A stretch of 64,000 bases of DNA from Psychromonas ingrahamii 37. GTDB taxonomy: Bacteria; Pseudomonadota; Gammaproteobacteria; Enterobacterales; Psychromonadaceae. The stretch covers positions 3,844,001 to 3,908,000 of the forward strand of contig NC_008709.1 of assembly GCF_000015285.1 (NCBI RefSeq). The letters are read 5' to 3'. The translations under genes and the position numbers were made by a program. The notes under the pieces are model-generated. The model saw only the letters and a list, made by a program, of their open reading frames with translations, ran no database searches and was not told the DNA's origin. Shown in pieces: positions 26,219 through 33,994 of the stretch. How positions within the stretch are numbered: the stretch's first letter is position 1; every line of letters begins with the position of its first letter.

Positions 26219-26491
26219 ATGAATATAATCCGTAAATGCAAAGCAATCTTAAGAATTAAATCTAAATCGAATTTTTCAGTAAACGTAAAAGACCGGGCAA
26301 TCGCAGTTTTTGAACAGGATTTACGTCAAGCAAAATCAGAATATGCAAAAAACAAATTTAATACAGAACAGTACTTAGACGATTCAATCATAAATAAGGA
26401 TTCTAAAAACTTCGCGTTGCTCGATTCTAAAGTCCGTTTTTTAAAAATAACAGCTATTCACCATAAGCGGTATTTCATGCACAAAAAATAG
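26219..26491 (+). CDS. small basic protein of unknown function (90 aa)
   Basis: MNIIRKCKAILRIKSKSNFS..., 90 residues, lysine-rich and probably helical (FEQDLRQAKSEYAKNKFNTE). No ribosome-binding site is convincing. Support comes from a decayed relative at 24915-25015 and from the strong hairpin directly after its stop. Family unknown. Confidence 0.4.
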   Translation: MNIIRKCKAILRIKSKSNFSVNVKDRAIAVFEQDLRQAKSEYAKNKFNTEQYLDDSIINKDSKNFALLDSKVRFLKITAIHHKRYFMHKK

Positions 26492-26492
26492 A

Positions 26493-26538
26493 GTGCCAAA
26501 AGTAACATTTAATAGATATTAAATGTTACTTTTGGCAC
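26493..26538. terminator. 21-bp perfect hairpin
   Basis: GTGCCAAAAGTAACATTTAAT is followed by the loop AGAT and the exact complement. The stem starts right after the stop of the 90-residue gene and lies 68 bp before the riboflavin-synthase-like gene. It is longer than usual terminators and has no T-run, so it could instead be a recombination or processing site. Confidence 0.55.
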
Positions 26539-26606
26539 ATGCAGAAATTTTCTGCTTAATAAATCGGTTCGTTCTATATCTTTAATTTTTCAAAATGAGA
26601 GAGTTT

Positions 26607-27317
26607 ATGTTTACAGGAATAGTTCAGTCTATAGCGAATATTGCTGACGTTAGTGATGAAAATGGTATTAGAACGTTTATTATCGATTTCAAGGTTGGGT
26701 TTTGTAATAATTTAGAAATTGGGGCGAGTGTCGCTGTTGATGGTGTTTGTTTAACAGTAACAGAAATAATTTCAGAGGTTAGAGTTAAATTTGATATTAT
26801 TTTACAAAGTCTTTTGATCACCACTTTAAGTGAGTATGAAAACGATTCATATATAAACGTCGAAAGAGCTGCAAAGGATGGAGCTGAAATTGGTGGGCAT
26901 CCATTATCTGGTCATGTTGATTTTAAGACGCCAATTGAAAAAATCATTCAGATTGAAGATAATTATTGTATTCGTTTAAGTTTATCGAATGAGTGGAGTC
27001 GTTACATTTTCCCTAAGGGGTACATTGCACTAAATGGTGCAAGTTTGACTGTTTCTCAAGTAAATAAGCAAGAGGGCTGGTTTGAAGTTTGGTTAATTCC
27101 AGAAACTCGTAGAATGACTGTATTCGAAGACAAGATTGTCGGAGATAATATCAATGTTGAAATTGAGCGTGGGACTCAGGTTATAGTAGATACTGTAAGA
27201 GATACACTTCATGAAAGTTTAGGCCCTTTACTTCCATTGTTCGAAAAGTTACTAACAGAACAAGGTATTGACGTTAATTCATTAGGTCATAGCCCTGAAT
27301 TACTTATAAAAAAATAG
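26607..27317 (+). CDS. lumazine-binding protein / riboflavin synthase alpha-like
   Basis: A 236-residue protein with the two lumazine-binding repeats of riboflavin synthase. The first starts at MFTGIVQ and contains VAVDGVCLTV and GGHPLSGHVD. The second contains FPKGYIALNGASLTV and WLIPETRRMTVF. The ATG at 26607 is preferred over 26595 because all family members start MFTGIV and GAGAG lies just upstream. A 35-residue C-terminal extension (LHESLGPLLPLFEKLLTEQG...) is unusual. No other rib genes are nearby and no FMN riboswitch was recognised. It could be a genuine second riboflavin synthase or a lumazine/flavin-binding paralogue such as those of marine luminous bacteria; sequence alone does not decide. 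Confidence 0.82.
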   Translation: MFTGIVQSIANIADVSDENGIRTFIIDFKVGFCNNLEIGASVAVDGVCLTVTEIISEVRVKFDIILQSLLITTLSEYENDSYINVERAAKDGAEIGGHPLSGHVDFKTPIEKIIQIEDNYCIRLSLSNEWSRYIFPKGYIALNGASLTVSQVNKQEGWFEVWLIPETRRMTVFEDKIVGDNINVEIERGTQVIVDTVRDTLHESLGPLLPLFEKLLTEQGIDVNSLGHSPELLIKK

Positions 27318-27414
27318 AACTAATAACACGCTATTATTTACCATAACGCCCGTTATATGCATTTTTAGAGGCTACCAGATGGTAGCCTCTGTTGTGTATG
27401 GCTGTAAATTTCCC

Positions 27415-27475
27415 TAGGGTACTTTGTGCCCCTTTGCACCTTAGAAAGCTAACTCGCAAACGGCTCCTTTGCGAT
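27415..27475. repeat. hairpin repeat (GTGCCCCTTTGC family)
   Basis: CTTTGTGCCCCTTTGCACCT is followed by TAGAAAGCTAACTCGCAAAC and GGCTCCTTTGCGA. It combines blocks found at 5055, 11952, 22505 and 25178. It lies downstream of the riboflavin-synthase-like gene. Confidence 0.5.
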
Positions 27476-27597
27476 CTGAAAATTTACTTTTACACGTGTA
27501 ATATTACTTTTTATAAAGTGTCTAGTTCAATTAGACCAGAATAACTGCGTTTTACGTTATAGATGAATCAGAATTGAGGTGGTGTTGATCAGTAATG

Positions 27598-27716
27598 CAG
27601 ATGATTGGAGCTATAACTATAGCTGACTTCCCTCAGTACCCCCAGCACCCCTCAAAATACAGATTCCCCCATAGTCCCCCTTAAAATCACAAAGACCAGC
27701 AATAGATTAAAAGTGT
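27598..27716. repeat. right-end segment of the second dusA island
   Basis: It shares patches with 3602-3740 (TGCAGATGATTGG, ATAACTATAGC, TCAGTACCCCC) and, like it, ends at a dusA-type site. Boundary approximate. Confidence 0.45.
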
Positions 27717-27850
27717 ATCCAATCGAGTATCGGCGCTATGGAGAAACGGTTTGAAGGGTAAATGCAGGTGGTATCTGGGTTTATCATTGGTATTGCTCAC
27801 TTTTCTATATACTAGTTTTACGTTGAATTGCATTGAATTATCATCGATTT
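27707..27850 (-). repeat. dusA 5' integration site, copy 3, with vestigial DusA start
   Basis: From ATG at 27787 the minus strand reads [20 protein letters not shown], then LDWIHF and a stop at 27707. DusA similarity begins at position 27717, and the matching upstream DNA runs to about 27850. An integrase start follows at 27895. Compared with copy 2 it has more substitutions (APML to API L), suggesting an older or relaxed copy. Confidence 0.75.
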
Positions 27851-27894
27851 CGTTGTACAGCACGCCATTTGTCCCCCTCATTGGAGTAGGACGA

Positions 27895-28086
27895 ATGGCA
27901 TCATTTTCAATACAAATACGCACACTTGCAAACGGTGAAGCTTGTTTTAAAGCAAGCGTGATTGTTAAAAAGAACGGAGCAATGATACACAGAGAAGCCC
28001 AAACTTTCAAAAAGAAAGAATGGGCTCGAAACTAGGGTGCAAGAATTGGAAGAGTTTGCTATTAACAGGGATAAAACCTGTTTGAC
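27895..28086 (+). pseudogene. tyrosine integrase remnant 3
   Basis: MASFSIQIRTLANGEACFKA, then SVIVKKNGAMIHREAQTFKK, is nearly identical to the start of the integrase at 3919. The frame stops after KEWARN. Matching DNA continues in another frame to about 28086, where similarity ends inside the former core-binding region. The catalytic domain is absent. Confidence 0.85.
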
Positions 28087-28106
28087 GGATCAGAGAGCTT
28101 ACCTGA

Positions 28107-28862
28107 TTATTGCGTTATAAACACTTCGTAATCTTGAACCGATGACATATAACCGGGCAAATTAATGCTTTCTAGCCCCTGATTTTTCAGTGCGCTCTGT
28201 AAAATATGATGGTTATATTTACCAATTTTCTCGTCAGCCAGATAATCATCAATCGGAAACCATTTAGCGTCAAAAATCTCACTTTCCTGAATAGTTATAT
28301 CCAATGTTAGCGGCTTGAGGCGACACACGGCATAGATGTTGGATGTATTGAACTGCCCCTGGTGGTGGTGCCTAAAACCGATAAAACTATGGAACTCGGT
28401 TTGAATATTGGTTTCCTCAAGCACTTCTCGTATAACACCATCTTCGATATGCTCATAGGGGTCTAACATCCCCCCTGGAAACTTCCAGTTGTGAGGATGA
28501 GTTTTAATGTGGTCTTTTTCCCTGACTGTTAGCAACTCGTTATTGTCATTAATAACGAGTCCTCCAACGCCAATAGTATGTTTAGCAAAAGGCGGAATAA
28601 CGGCCCCGTCTTCTAACCTTAAAGTCAACATCATGAAATTCACATCACAATGGTGATTCATAAAGCCTGCCTGATATAACAGCGGCAATAACTTGGCACG
28701 CGCATTGGGAATCTTAATCCACACAACTTTAATCTTCTGGGTCTGCCAAATTTTTAATGACTCGTTGAGTTGTGATACAAAAGCATCACTGCTGTCAGGG
28801 AGATTCTTTGGGGAGACATAAGTTCCACCATACTGATTGTTAGTGGAATTAAGATAGTTCAT
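28107..28862 (-). CDS. Nudix hydrolase (NUDT6-like)
   Basis: A 251-residue hydrolase of nucleoside-diphosphate-linked compounds; the actual substrate is unknown. An N-terminal NUDT6-like domain (ALKIW-type segment, PLLYQAGFMNHHCDVNFMML) precedes the Nudix fold. The Nudix box is about residues 131-153: G-G-M-L-D-P-Y-E, seven residues, then REVLEETNI, matching GX5EX7REUXEEXGU except for Asn in place of the last Gly. The ATG at 28862 is chosen over TTG at 28916 because GAAGGAT lies 6-7 nt upstream. The stop is 20 bp from integrase remnant 3, so island decay may have removed DNA right up to this gene. Confidence 0.88.
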   Translation of the reverse strand: MNYLNSTNNQYGGTYVSPKNLPDSSDAFVSQLNESLKIWQTQKIKVVWIKIPNARAKLLPLLYQAGFMNHHCDVNFMMLTLRLEDGAVIPPFAKHTIGVGGLVINDNNELLTVREKDHIKTHPHNWKFPGGMLDPYEHIEDGVIREVLEETNIQTEFHSFIGFRHHHQGQFNTSNIYAVCRLKPLTLDITIQESEIFDAKWFPIDDYLADEKIGKYNHHILQSALKNQGLESINLPGYMSSVQDYEVFITQ

Positions 28863-28923
28863 AGACAAATCCTTCAAAGTGTTATTCACTGGTGCCAGTT
28901 GATCTTTGCTACTCAATAATTGT

Positions 28924-29228
28924 TTAGTACCGCATGAGAGTGAAAGCTAAGGCAACTATATTCGCATAGTTTCGCTCTGATTTATCGTATTTTTCTACGC
29001 TTGCTAGAAATTTTTTAATTCTTTCAAAGACGCAGTCAACTAAGTACCCATATTTATACGGGCACCAGTCAATGTCATCATTGTCTTTATGATTGCTGTT
29101 TTGCTAGGACTCATCAGAATTACACCCAGTGCTCGTACATGGTCTCTCACCTGTTCACTATCATCGCCTTTACCTGCAAGAAAACAAGATAATTTAAGAG
29201 TGATTGATCCGTTCTTCAGAATGAACAA
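28924..29228 (-). pseudogene. IS5-like transposase, C-terminal remnant
   Basis: The minus strand gives FLAGKGDDSEQVRDHVRALG, then VILMSPSKTA, a DDE-transposase segment of the GDKGYDS type. After a frame slip near 29055 it gives YLVDCVFERIKKFLASVEKY, then DKSERNYANIVALAFTLMRY and a stop at 28924. The catalytic Glu region resembles Y-x2-R-x3-E-x6-K. The N-terminal half is missing. Inactive. Confidence 0.65.
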
Positions 29229-29375
29229 TATTTGATATTTGTCGTCAGCTAAATAAATTTTTGTTAAATGACTGTCACAGCTTTTAGCAATAATTTTATC
29301 TGCTGTTTATCCATTAATATTATTATTGGTATGGTGGCTTGCTACTGTTCATTTGTTGATTTTTCGAGGAAATAA

Positions 29376-29510
29376 TGATGAAAAATAACCAGACGGTTCA
29401 AAATTTAGACATAAAAAGTCAACAGACCTTAGTTAGGACAGCAAAAATACTAAGGTCTGTGGCGTGGCATGCTCTGAAATGCAGTCAAGGTGTGGAGGTT
29501 ATCTTTTGAA
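29376..29510 (+). CDS. possible small protein (44 aa)
   Basis: MMKNNQTVQNLDIKSQQTLV... runs 44 codons with a GAGG site 5 nt upstream of a double ATG. It contains the inverted repeat CAGACCTTAG/CTAAGGTCTG. The frame overlaps the end of the opposite 115-residue gene by 12 bp. It could equally be a chance frame over a terminator hairpin. Confidence 0.25.
29423..29459. terminator. hairpin downstream of the 66/115-residue gene pair
   Basis: Perfect 10-bp arms CAGACCTTAG and CTAAGGTCTG with a 17-nt loop. It lies 40 bp past the 115-residue gene on the minus strand. There is only a weak T-run. Confidence 0.4.
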
Positions 29511-29846
29511 CAAAGAGAGTAGGATTGGAACTATTTTCAGCTCTACAGGCCCAACCCCCAGCATTCGAGAAACTAAGCCAGAATCGGACTGTGGAGCGAT
29601 CAGAGCAATGACACGATCAGCAATTCGAAATTCGATCACCAAATCGGTAAGCTTCAGACCGCCATGGACATTTTCTATCATCCGGGTGCGCTGCCCACGA
29701 TTGCTGAGCTGCCGTAAAATCGGGCGACCGACCCACAGACTGGGTAGCGTTACCGTGATGATTTCTTTTTCCGCACTCAGTAAAATCGTTTTGCCATTCT
29801 CATTAGTCAACGACAGCTGTGCGGATACATCCAGTGGAGCGCTCAT
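29499..29846 (-). CDS. conserved-looking protein of unknown function (115 aa)
   Basis: MSAPLDVSAQLSLTNENGKT... is a 115-residue protein with alternating hydrophobic strands (IITVTLPSLW, LKLTDLVIEF) and the C-terminus GVGPVELKIVPILLSLFKR. This suggests a small beta-barrel or beta-sandwich. GGGGAG lies about 9 nt upstream of the ATG. It starts 5 bp after the 66-residue gene, so the two form an operon. No family is recognised. Codon use is richer in G+C than the surrounding DNA. Confidence 0.6.
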   Translation of the reverse strand: MSAPLDVSAQLSLTNENGKTILLSAEKEIITVTLPSLWVGRPILRQLSNRGQRTRMIENVHGGLKLTDLVIEFRIADRVIALIAPQSDSGLVSRMLGVGPVELKIVPILLSLFKR

Positions 29847-29851
29847 TGCAG

Positions 29852-30052
29852 CTAGCTCCCCTTGGAAGTATCCCGGCTGCTGATTTTAATAGCACCATTA
29901 ATTTTCCATTTTGCATGGGTAACATCATCACCGGTGCCACTTGGAATAGAGATTTCCATGTCTTCAAAAGCGTAGGTAATTTCGGCGCCACGCCCAGTTA
30001 GCTTGTCGTAAATATCAATTGCCATATCAGGCCATGATTTTGGATCTGCCAT
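29852..30052 (-). CDS. small protein of unknown function (66 aa), first gene of a pair
   Basis: MADPKSWPDMAIDIYDKLTG, then RGAEITYAFEDMEISIPS: a short acidic alpha/beta protein with a WPDMAxxxYDKLTGRGAEIxY pattern that looks conserved rather than random. An AGGGAA site precedes the ATG. It is followed at once by the 115-residue gene. Function unknown; the pairing suggests the two products work together. Confidence 0.6.
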   Translation of the reverse strand: MADPKSWPDMAIDIYDKLTGRGAEITYAFEDMEISIPSGTGDDVTHAKWKINGAIKISSRDTSKGS

Positions 30053-30196
30053 AAGAGTTCCCTTATAAAGGTTGGATTATTGTTACTGCGGTGTCGGCCA
30101 TCGACTTGATTAAGCCGAATTAACTATAAACCAAGTGCCTATGAAGTCAATCTCTGGGGATAAAAAGCGGGCGACCAAACCTTTTAAAACCTCTTA

Positions 30197-30360
30197 TTAT
30201 CTTAATGATGCCCACACCTGTTCAATTGGATTTAGCGCTGGCAAATAAGGGAAGGTGCATCATTGATAAATTATCAAATTTAATAACGGCCTTATTTAAG
30301 GGCCTACCAGCACTATCCATGAGAACAATCGCATATCTTTCAGAGTCCAATCTGTGCACC
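30197..30360 (-). pseudogene. IS630-family transposase, C-terminal remnant
   Basis: The minus strand gives DSERYAIVLMDSAGRPLNKA, then VIKFDNLSMMHLP. After a slip it gives PYLPALNPIEQVWASLR with a stop at 30197. This matches the last DDE segments of IS630/Tc1 transposases (LPPYSPELNPIEQVW). About 55 codons remain. Confidence 0.7.
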
Positions 30361-30370
30361 TATTGCCACT

Positions 30371-30470
30371 GCTTACAGTGCATAGAATGCACCCTACCGA
30401 TAACATAATACCTATTTCATTAATTAATTCCCTATGTCAATTCAATCGCTTGAACAGAGTGTTTACACTC
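30371..30470. repeat. dispersed repeat (GTAGGGTGC / CTTGAACAGAG family)
   Basis: GTGCATAGAATGCACCCTAC, then ATAACATAAT, ATTAATTAAT, TATGTCAATTCAATCGCTTG and AACAGAGTGTTTA. An approximately 80-bp block with the same order occurs at 56785-56865, and the GTAGGGTGC part occurs again at 56985-57047. No coding potential. The following DNA to 30757 holds nothing recognisable. Confidence 0.6.
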
Positions 30471-30757
30471 TTTCTAGATCGCGGATAAAAACATTCCACA
30501 CTCGGCTAGGCTAGATTCATAAAGACCAAAAGCAATAATTAAATGATCACATTGCAAAAAGGTATAAAGCCTTCAACTATTAATTAAGATCATAATTTAA
30601 TTTCTTTTGGGATAATGTTAGTTTTTGTGGGGAGTTTTACAGAATTAAAATAGAATGGCTTTTGAGAGTATTTATATAAGTAACAACAATAATAACAGAA
30701 AAGTAGAGCTAGATTTAATGACTTAAATCTAGCTCTATAATTACCTAAAGCTAACTA

Positions 30758-32131
30758 TTACATCATTGAGTCAATACCAAAGAATTCTGGATAAAAAGCG
30801 AGAACACCTAATACAACAATTTGTATCAGTATAAAGGGTATTACACCTCTATAAATTTGCACTGTACTCACCGATGGAGGTGCAACACCTTTTAAATAAA
30901 ACAGTGAAAATCCAAACGGCGGGGTCAAAAATGACGTTTGTAAATTCATCGCAATCAATATTGCAAACCATACGGGGTTTATTCCTAAAGCTGCTGCTAT
31001 TGGCACTATAATTGGCACTATAATATAGGATATCTCAACAAAATCGATAAAGAACCCTAAAATCAGGATAGCAAGCATGGTAAAGAGAATAAATGAAGTC
31101 TTATTATCACCAGGCAGATTATTCATAAACTCGGTAACTATCTCTTCTCCGCCAGTATAAGAAAATACCATTGAAAAGGCAGTCGCCCCGATTAAAATAG
31201 CAAAAACCATCGATGTTATCTTGACAGATTCCTGTGCTGCCATTTTTATCATGTCTATTGAAAAAGTTTTATACATCAAAGCTAAACCGACCGCTCCAAT
31301 TGATCCGACAGCTGAAGATTCCGTTGGCGTTGCAATGCCTCCAAAAATCGAACCAAGCACTAAAATAATCAGGGTGAGTGATGGAATGATATCAATAAGC
31401 GCTTTGTATACCTGTTTCTTCTTTGATCCACGACTAGGATCAGCAGGAATTGCGGGTGCGACATCTTTTTTAATATAGGAAACTATCAATATATAGACAA
31501 TATACGATGCAACCAGCGTTAGTGCTGGCCATACAGCCGCTTTAAAAAGATCTCCTACCGGAACTTGAAACACATCCCCAAGAATAATCAGTACTATTGA
31601 AGGAGGAATTATTTGTCCAAGCGTACCCGACGCACAGATAGTCCCTGTGGCTAATTCTGTACTGTATTTATATTTCATCATAACCGGAAGTGAAATCACT
31701 CCCATCGCCACAACAGATGCGCCAACAACACCGGTGGATGCCGCTAATAAAGAGCCCACCAACACAGTTGAAATTGCTATCCCACCTCGAATCTCACCAA
31801 ATAGAAAGCCCATGGACTCTAAAAGTTTTTCAGCAAGTCCTGTTTTTTGTAACACTATGCCCATAAAGATAAACATAGGAATAGCCATTAAAATTGTATT
31901 TTGCTGTATTGCAAAAATGCGATATGGCATATAGCCAAACATCGCTACGCCTTCATTGAGTCCCTCAATAAGACCAGATATCAGCCCGGCATCAAATCCG
32001 CCGTAAGAATAAATTTCTACGATACCTGCGATCATGCCAAAAAACACAGCAACAGCCGCAAATGTGAAAGCAACAGGGAATCCGATCAGTAACAGAAGCA
32101 GCGCCGTAAAAAACATTGAGATGCCAATCAT
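30758..32131 (-). CDS. dctM: TRAP transporter large permease DctM
   Basis: The 457-residue membrane core of a tripartite ATP-independent periplasmic transporter, driven by an ion (usually Na+) gradient. It has about twelve hydrophobic segments and the typical motifs FMGIVLQKTGLAEKLL, GASVVAMGVISLPVM, GTICASGTLGQIIPPSI and VAPPSVSTVQIYRGVIPFI. Length is near the family norm (about 430). The ATG overlaps the dctQ stop by ATGA, so the two are translationally coupled. A small AT-rich tail follows with no obvious terminator. Confidence 0.95.
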   Translation of the reverse strand: MIGISMFFTALLLLLIGFPVAFTFAAVAVFFGMIAGIVEIYSYGGFDAGLISGLIEGLNEGVAMFGYMPYRIFAIQQNTILMAIPMFIFMGIVLQKTGLAEKLLESMGFLFGEIRGGIAISTVLVGSLLAASTGVVGASVVAMGVISLPVMMKYKYSTELATGTICASGTLGQIIPPSIVLIILGDVFQVPVGDLFKAAVWPALTLVASYIVYILIVSYIKKDVAPAIPADPSRGSKKKQVYKALIDIIPSLTLIILVLGSIFGGIATPTESSAVGSIGAVGLALMYKTFSIDMIKMAAQESVKITSMVFAILIGATAFSMVFSYTGGEEIVTEFMNNLPGDNKTSFILFTMLAILILGFFIDFVEISYIIVPIIVPIAAALGINPVWFAILIAMNLQTSFLTPPFGFSLFYLKGVAPPSVSTVQIYRGVIPFILIQIVVLGVLAFYPEFFGIDSMM

Positions 32132-32733
32132 TTTGACTCTCCTTTTTCATCAATATCTACAATGTGGTGCTTATGTTCATCAAGATCATGCTTAATATCT
32201 TCAGCTTCGTGTCTGATTCTATCCATTTCTAAGGGGTGCAATCCATTGTATACATTTAAATTTTTTATAAAAAAACCTACCGATGTAATAATTAATAAAA
32301 GAAATGAAAGTGGAATTAATGCTTTGACAATCCATCTATATTGTAATCCACCGGGGTTACCACTTTGTTCCATGGAAGCATAAGCGGAAACAGCATTGTC
32401 AATCGAACTGATGCCAACCAGCAGCGAGATAGGTAAGATAAAGAAAATAGCGCCAAGCATATTTATCATCGCTTTCTTTCTATATGAAAGATTATCATAA
32501 ATGATATCAACCCTGACATGTCCATCATCTTTTAGCGTATAAGCCACGCCCAGCAAGATGATAACTGAAAAAAGATGCCACTCCATCTCCTGCATGCCAA
32601 TACTGCTTGTATTAAAAACATACCTTGTAATAACATCATAAAATACATTTAGAATCATTAACACCATAGCAATAGATGTAATGATTCCAATACCATCTGC
32701 AAATTTATCAAATAGCTTCTCAAGTTTTAACAA
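32128..32733 (-). CDS. dctQ: TRAP transporter small permease DctQ
   Basis: A 201-residue four-helix membrane protein: DVITRYVFNTSSIGMQEMEW with the conserved R-Y and E-W, then HVRVDIIYDNL. It pairs with DctM. The acidic and histidine-rich C-terminal tail (DLDEHKHHIVDIDEKGE) is longer than usual. It lies between dctP (181 bp upstream, with hairpins in the gap) and dctM (4-bp overlap). Part of its leader, GTTTTAACAAAATAAAA, is duplicated in tandem upstream. Confidence 0.92.
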   Translation of the reverse strand: MLKLEKLFDKFADGIGIITSIAMVLMILNVFYDVITRYVFNTSSIGMQEMEWHLFSVIILLGVAYTLKDDGHVRVDIIYDNLSYRKKAMINMLGAIFFILPISLLVGISSIDNAVSAYASMEQSGNPGGLQYRWIVKALIPLSFLLLIITSVGFFIKNLNVYNGLHPLEMDRIRHEAEDIKHDLDEHKHHIVDIDEKGESK

Positions 32734-32808
32734 AATAAAACTCCTTTGGGGTACTGTAATATCGTGTCAGGTTTTAACAAAATAAAAATCCTTTGCCTAC
32801 TGTAAAAA

Positions 32809-32843
32809 ATCGAATGAGTATAATATTATTATGCTCATTCGAT
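32809..32843 (-). promoter_or_regulatory. hairpin in the dctP-dctQ gap
   Basis: Arms ATCGAATGAG and CTCATTCGAT with a 15-nt loop; a partial third arm GCTCATTCAAT follows. Together with the terminator-like stem at 32882 it could set different expression of the binding protein and the membrane subunits. Confidence 0.45.
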
Positions 32844-32881
32844 TCATAAAAATGTTCGCTCATTCAATTTATAAAAATGAG

Positions 32882-32906
32882 CAGTCCCCTTACATAAAGG
32901 AGACTG
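32882..32906 (-). terminator. terminator or attenuator directly after dctP
   Basis: Arms CAGTCCCCTT and AAGGAGACTG (one mismatch), 9 bp beyond the dctP stop. No long T-run follows, so partial termination is more likely than a full stop. Confidence 0.5.
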
Positions 32907-32914
32907 TACTTATA

Positions 32915-33994
32915 TTATTCCAAGTTATCTTTTAAATAATTGTAGTCAGACATAATAGTCCACGCTCTCGCTTTTTTCTGGAAAGCCAATTGTGAATCTA
33001 TCACTTCTTTTAATAGTGGGTTGTCTTTAGTTATTTCAGCTATTAACTCACTATTAGCTTTTTTCATAGCATCCATAACCGGTTTTGGAAAAGTCATTAC
33101 TTTAATATTTGGATATTTAGTATCCATCTCAGACAATGCCTCAGCACTCATTGCATAGTTTTTAATATACATATCATATGCGCTAAGTTTCATGGCAGTT
33201 TTCAAAATTACTTGTAAATCTTTTGGTAATCTATCAAACTTTTTCTCATTGACTAAATACTGTAGCTCTGTCGCTGGTTCATGCCAACCTGTATAATAAA
33301 ACGGCGCTATTTTATGAAAGCCCATATTTACGTCCATGCCAGGACCAACCCATTCCAGTGCGTCAAGAACACCACGTTCTAGTGAAGTGTATAGTTCACC
33401 CGATGGAATGTTGGTAACAGCAACACCTAGTTTCGCCATTACCTCACCAGCAAATCCAGGGATCCTCATCTTCAGACCATCCAAATCGTCCAGCGTCTTA
33501 ATTTCCTTTCTAAACCATCCGCCCATCTGATTCCCAGTGTTTCCACCTGGAAATGACAAAATATTATGAGGTGCGTAGGCTTTTTGCATAAGTTCCATTC
33601 CGCCACCTTCATAGAACCAGGCGTATTGTTCAGGTGTCGTCATACCAAAAGGCATTGTTGTAAAAGGTAAGGTGTTAATATCTTTACCTTTCCAGTAATA
33701 TGATGCGCTGTGTGCCATATCATATTGGCCACCTTTAACCATATCAAAAACACCAAATGCTGCTTTATGCTTATTTGATGCATCTATTCTAATGATTAGT
33801 CTGCCATCAGACATCTCTTCAACCAGCTTAGCCATCTGGTGTGGAGCATCAATAAAGGGTGATAGTGTCGGTCCCCAAGTTGTTGCCAACTTCCAAGTAT
33901 AAACTCTCTCTGCAGCAAAAGAGGTTGCCGTCAGTCCTGCTAACAGTACCGAAGCTATCGCTAGCTTTGTCGATTTACATTTTAATATATTCAT
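32915..33994 (-). CDS. dctP: TRAP transporter substrate-binding protein DctP (TakP-like)
   Basis: A 359-residue periplasmic protein. A signal peptide (residues 1-27, ending SFA-AE) is followed by the DctP fold. Conserved motifs are WKLATTWGP at the mature N-terminus, GGWFRKEIKTLDDLDGLKMR, and the ligand-pocket region ALEWVGPGMDVNMGFHKIAP, then YYTGWHEP. The EWVGP...GF...YY..GW.EP pattern is typical of the subgroup that binds 2-oxo acids or lactate-like ligands, but the substrate is not proven. An AAGGAT site precedes the ATG. It is the first gene of dctPQM, leaving the promoter between 33995 and about 34200. Confidence 0.93.
   Translation of the reverse strand: MNILKCKSTKLAIASVLLAGLTATSFAAERVYTWKLATTWGPTLSPFIDAPHQMAKLVEEMSDGRLIIRIDASNKHKAAFGVFDMVKGGQYDMAHSASYYWKGKDINTLPFTTMPFGMTTPEQYAWFYEGGGMELMQKAYAPHNILSFPGGNTGNQMGGWFRKEIKTLDDLDGLKMRIPGFAGEVMAKLGVAVTNIPSGELYTSLERGVLDALEWVGPGMDVNMGFHKIAPFYYTGWHEPATELQYLVNEKKFDRLPKDLQVILKTAMKLSAYDMYIKNYAMSAEALSEMDTKYPNIKVMTFPKPVMDAMKKANSELIAEITKDNPLLKEVIDSQLAFQKKARAWTIMSDYNYLKDNLE

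Noticed and set aside
26540-26606. FMN riboswitch before the riboflavin-synthase-like gene
   Set aside because: The conserved RFN-element blocks were not found in the short leader, which is only AT-rich DNA after a simple hairpin.
29464-29883. 139-codon plus-strand frame opposite the 66/115-residue pair
   Set aside because: The minus-strand pair has good ribosome-binding sites, tight spacing and more natural amino-acid composition. The plus frame is rich in Arg/Ser/Pro, as expected of an antisense shadow.
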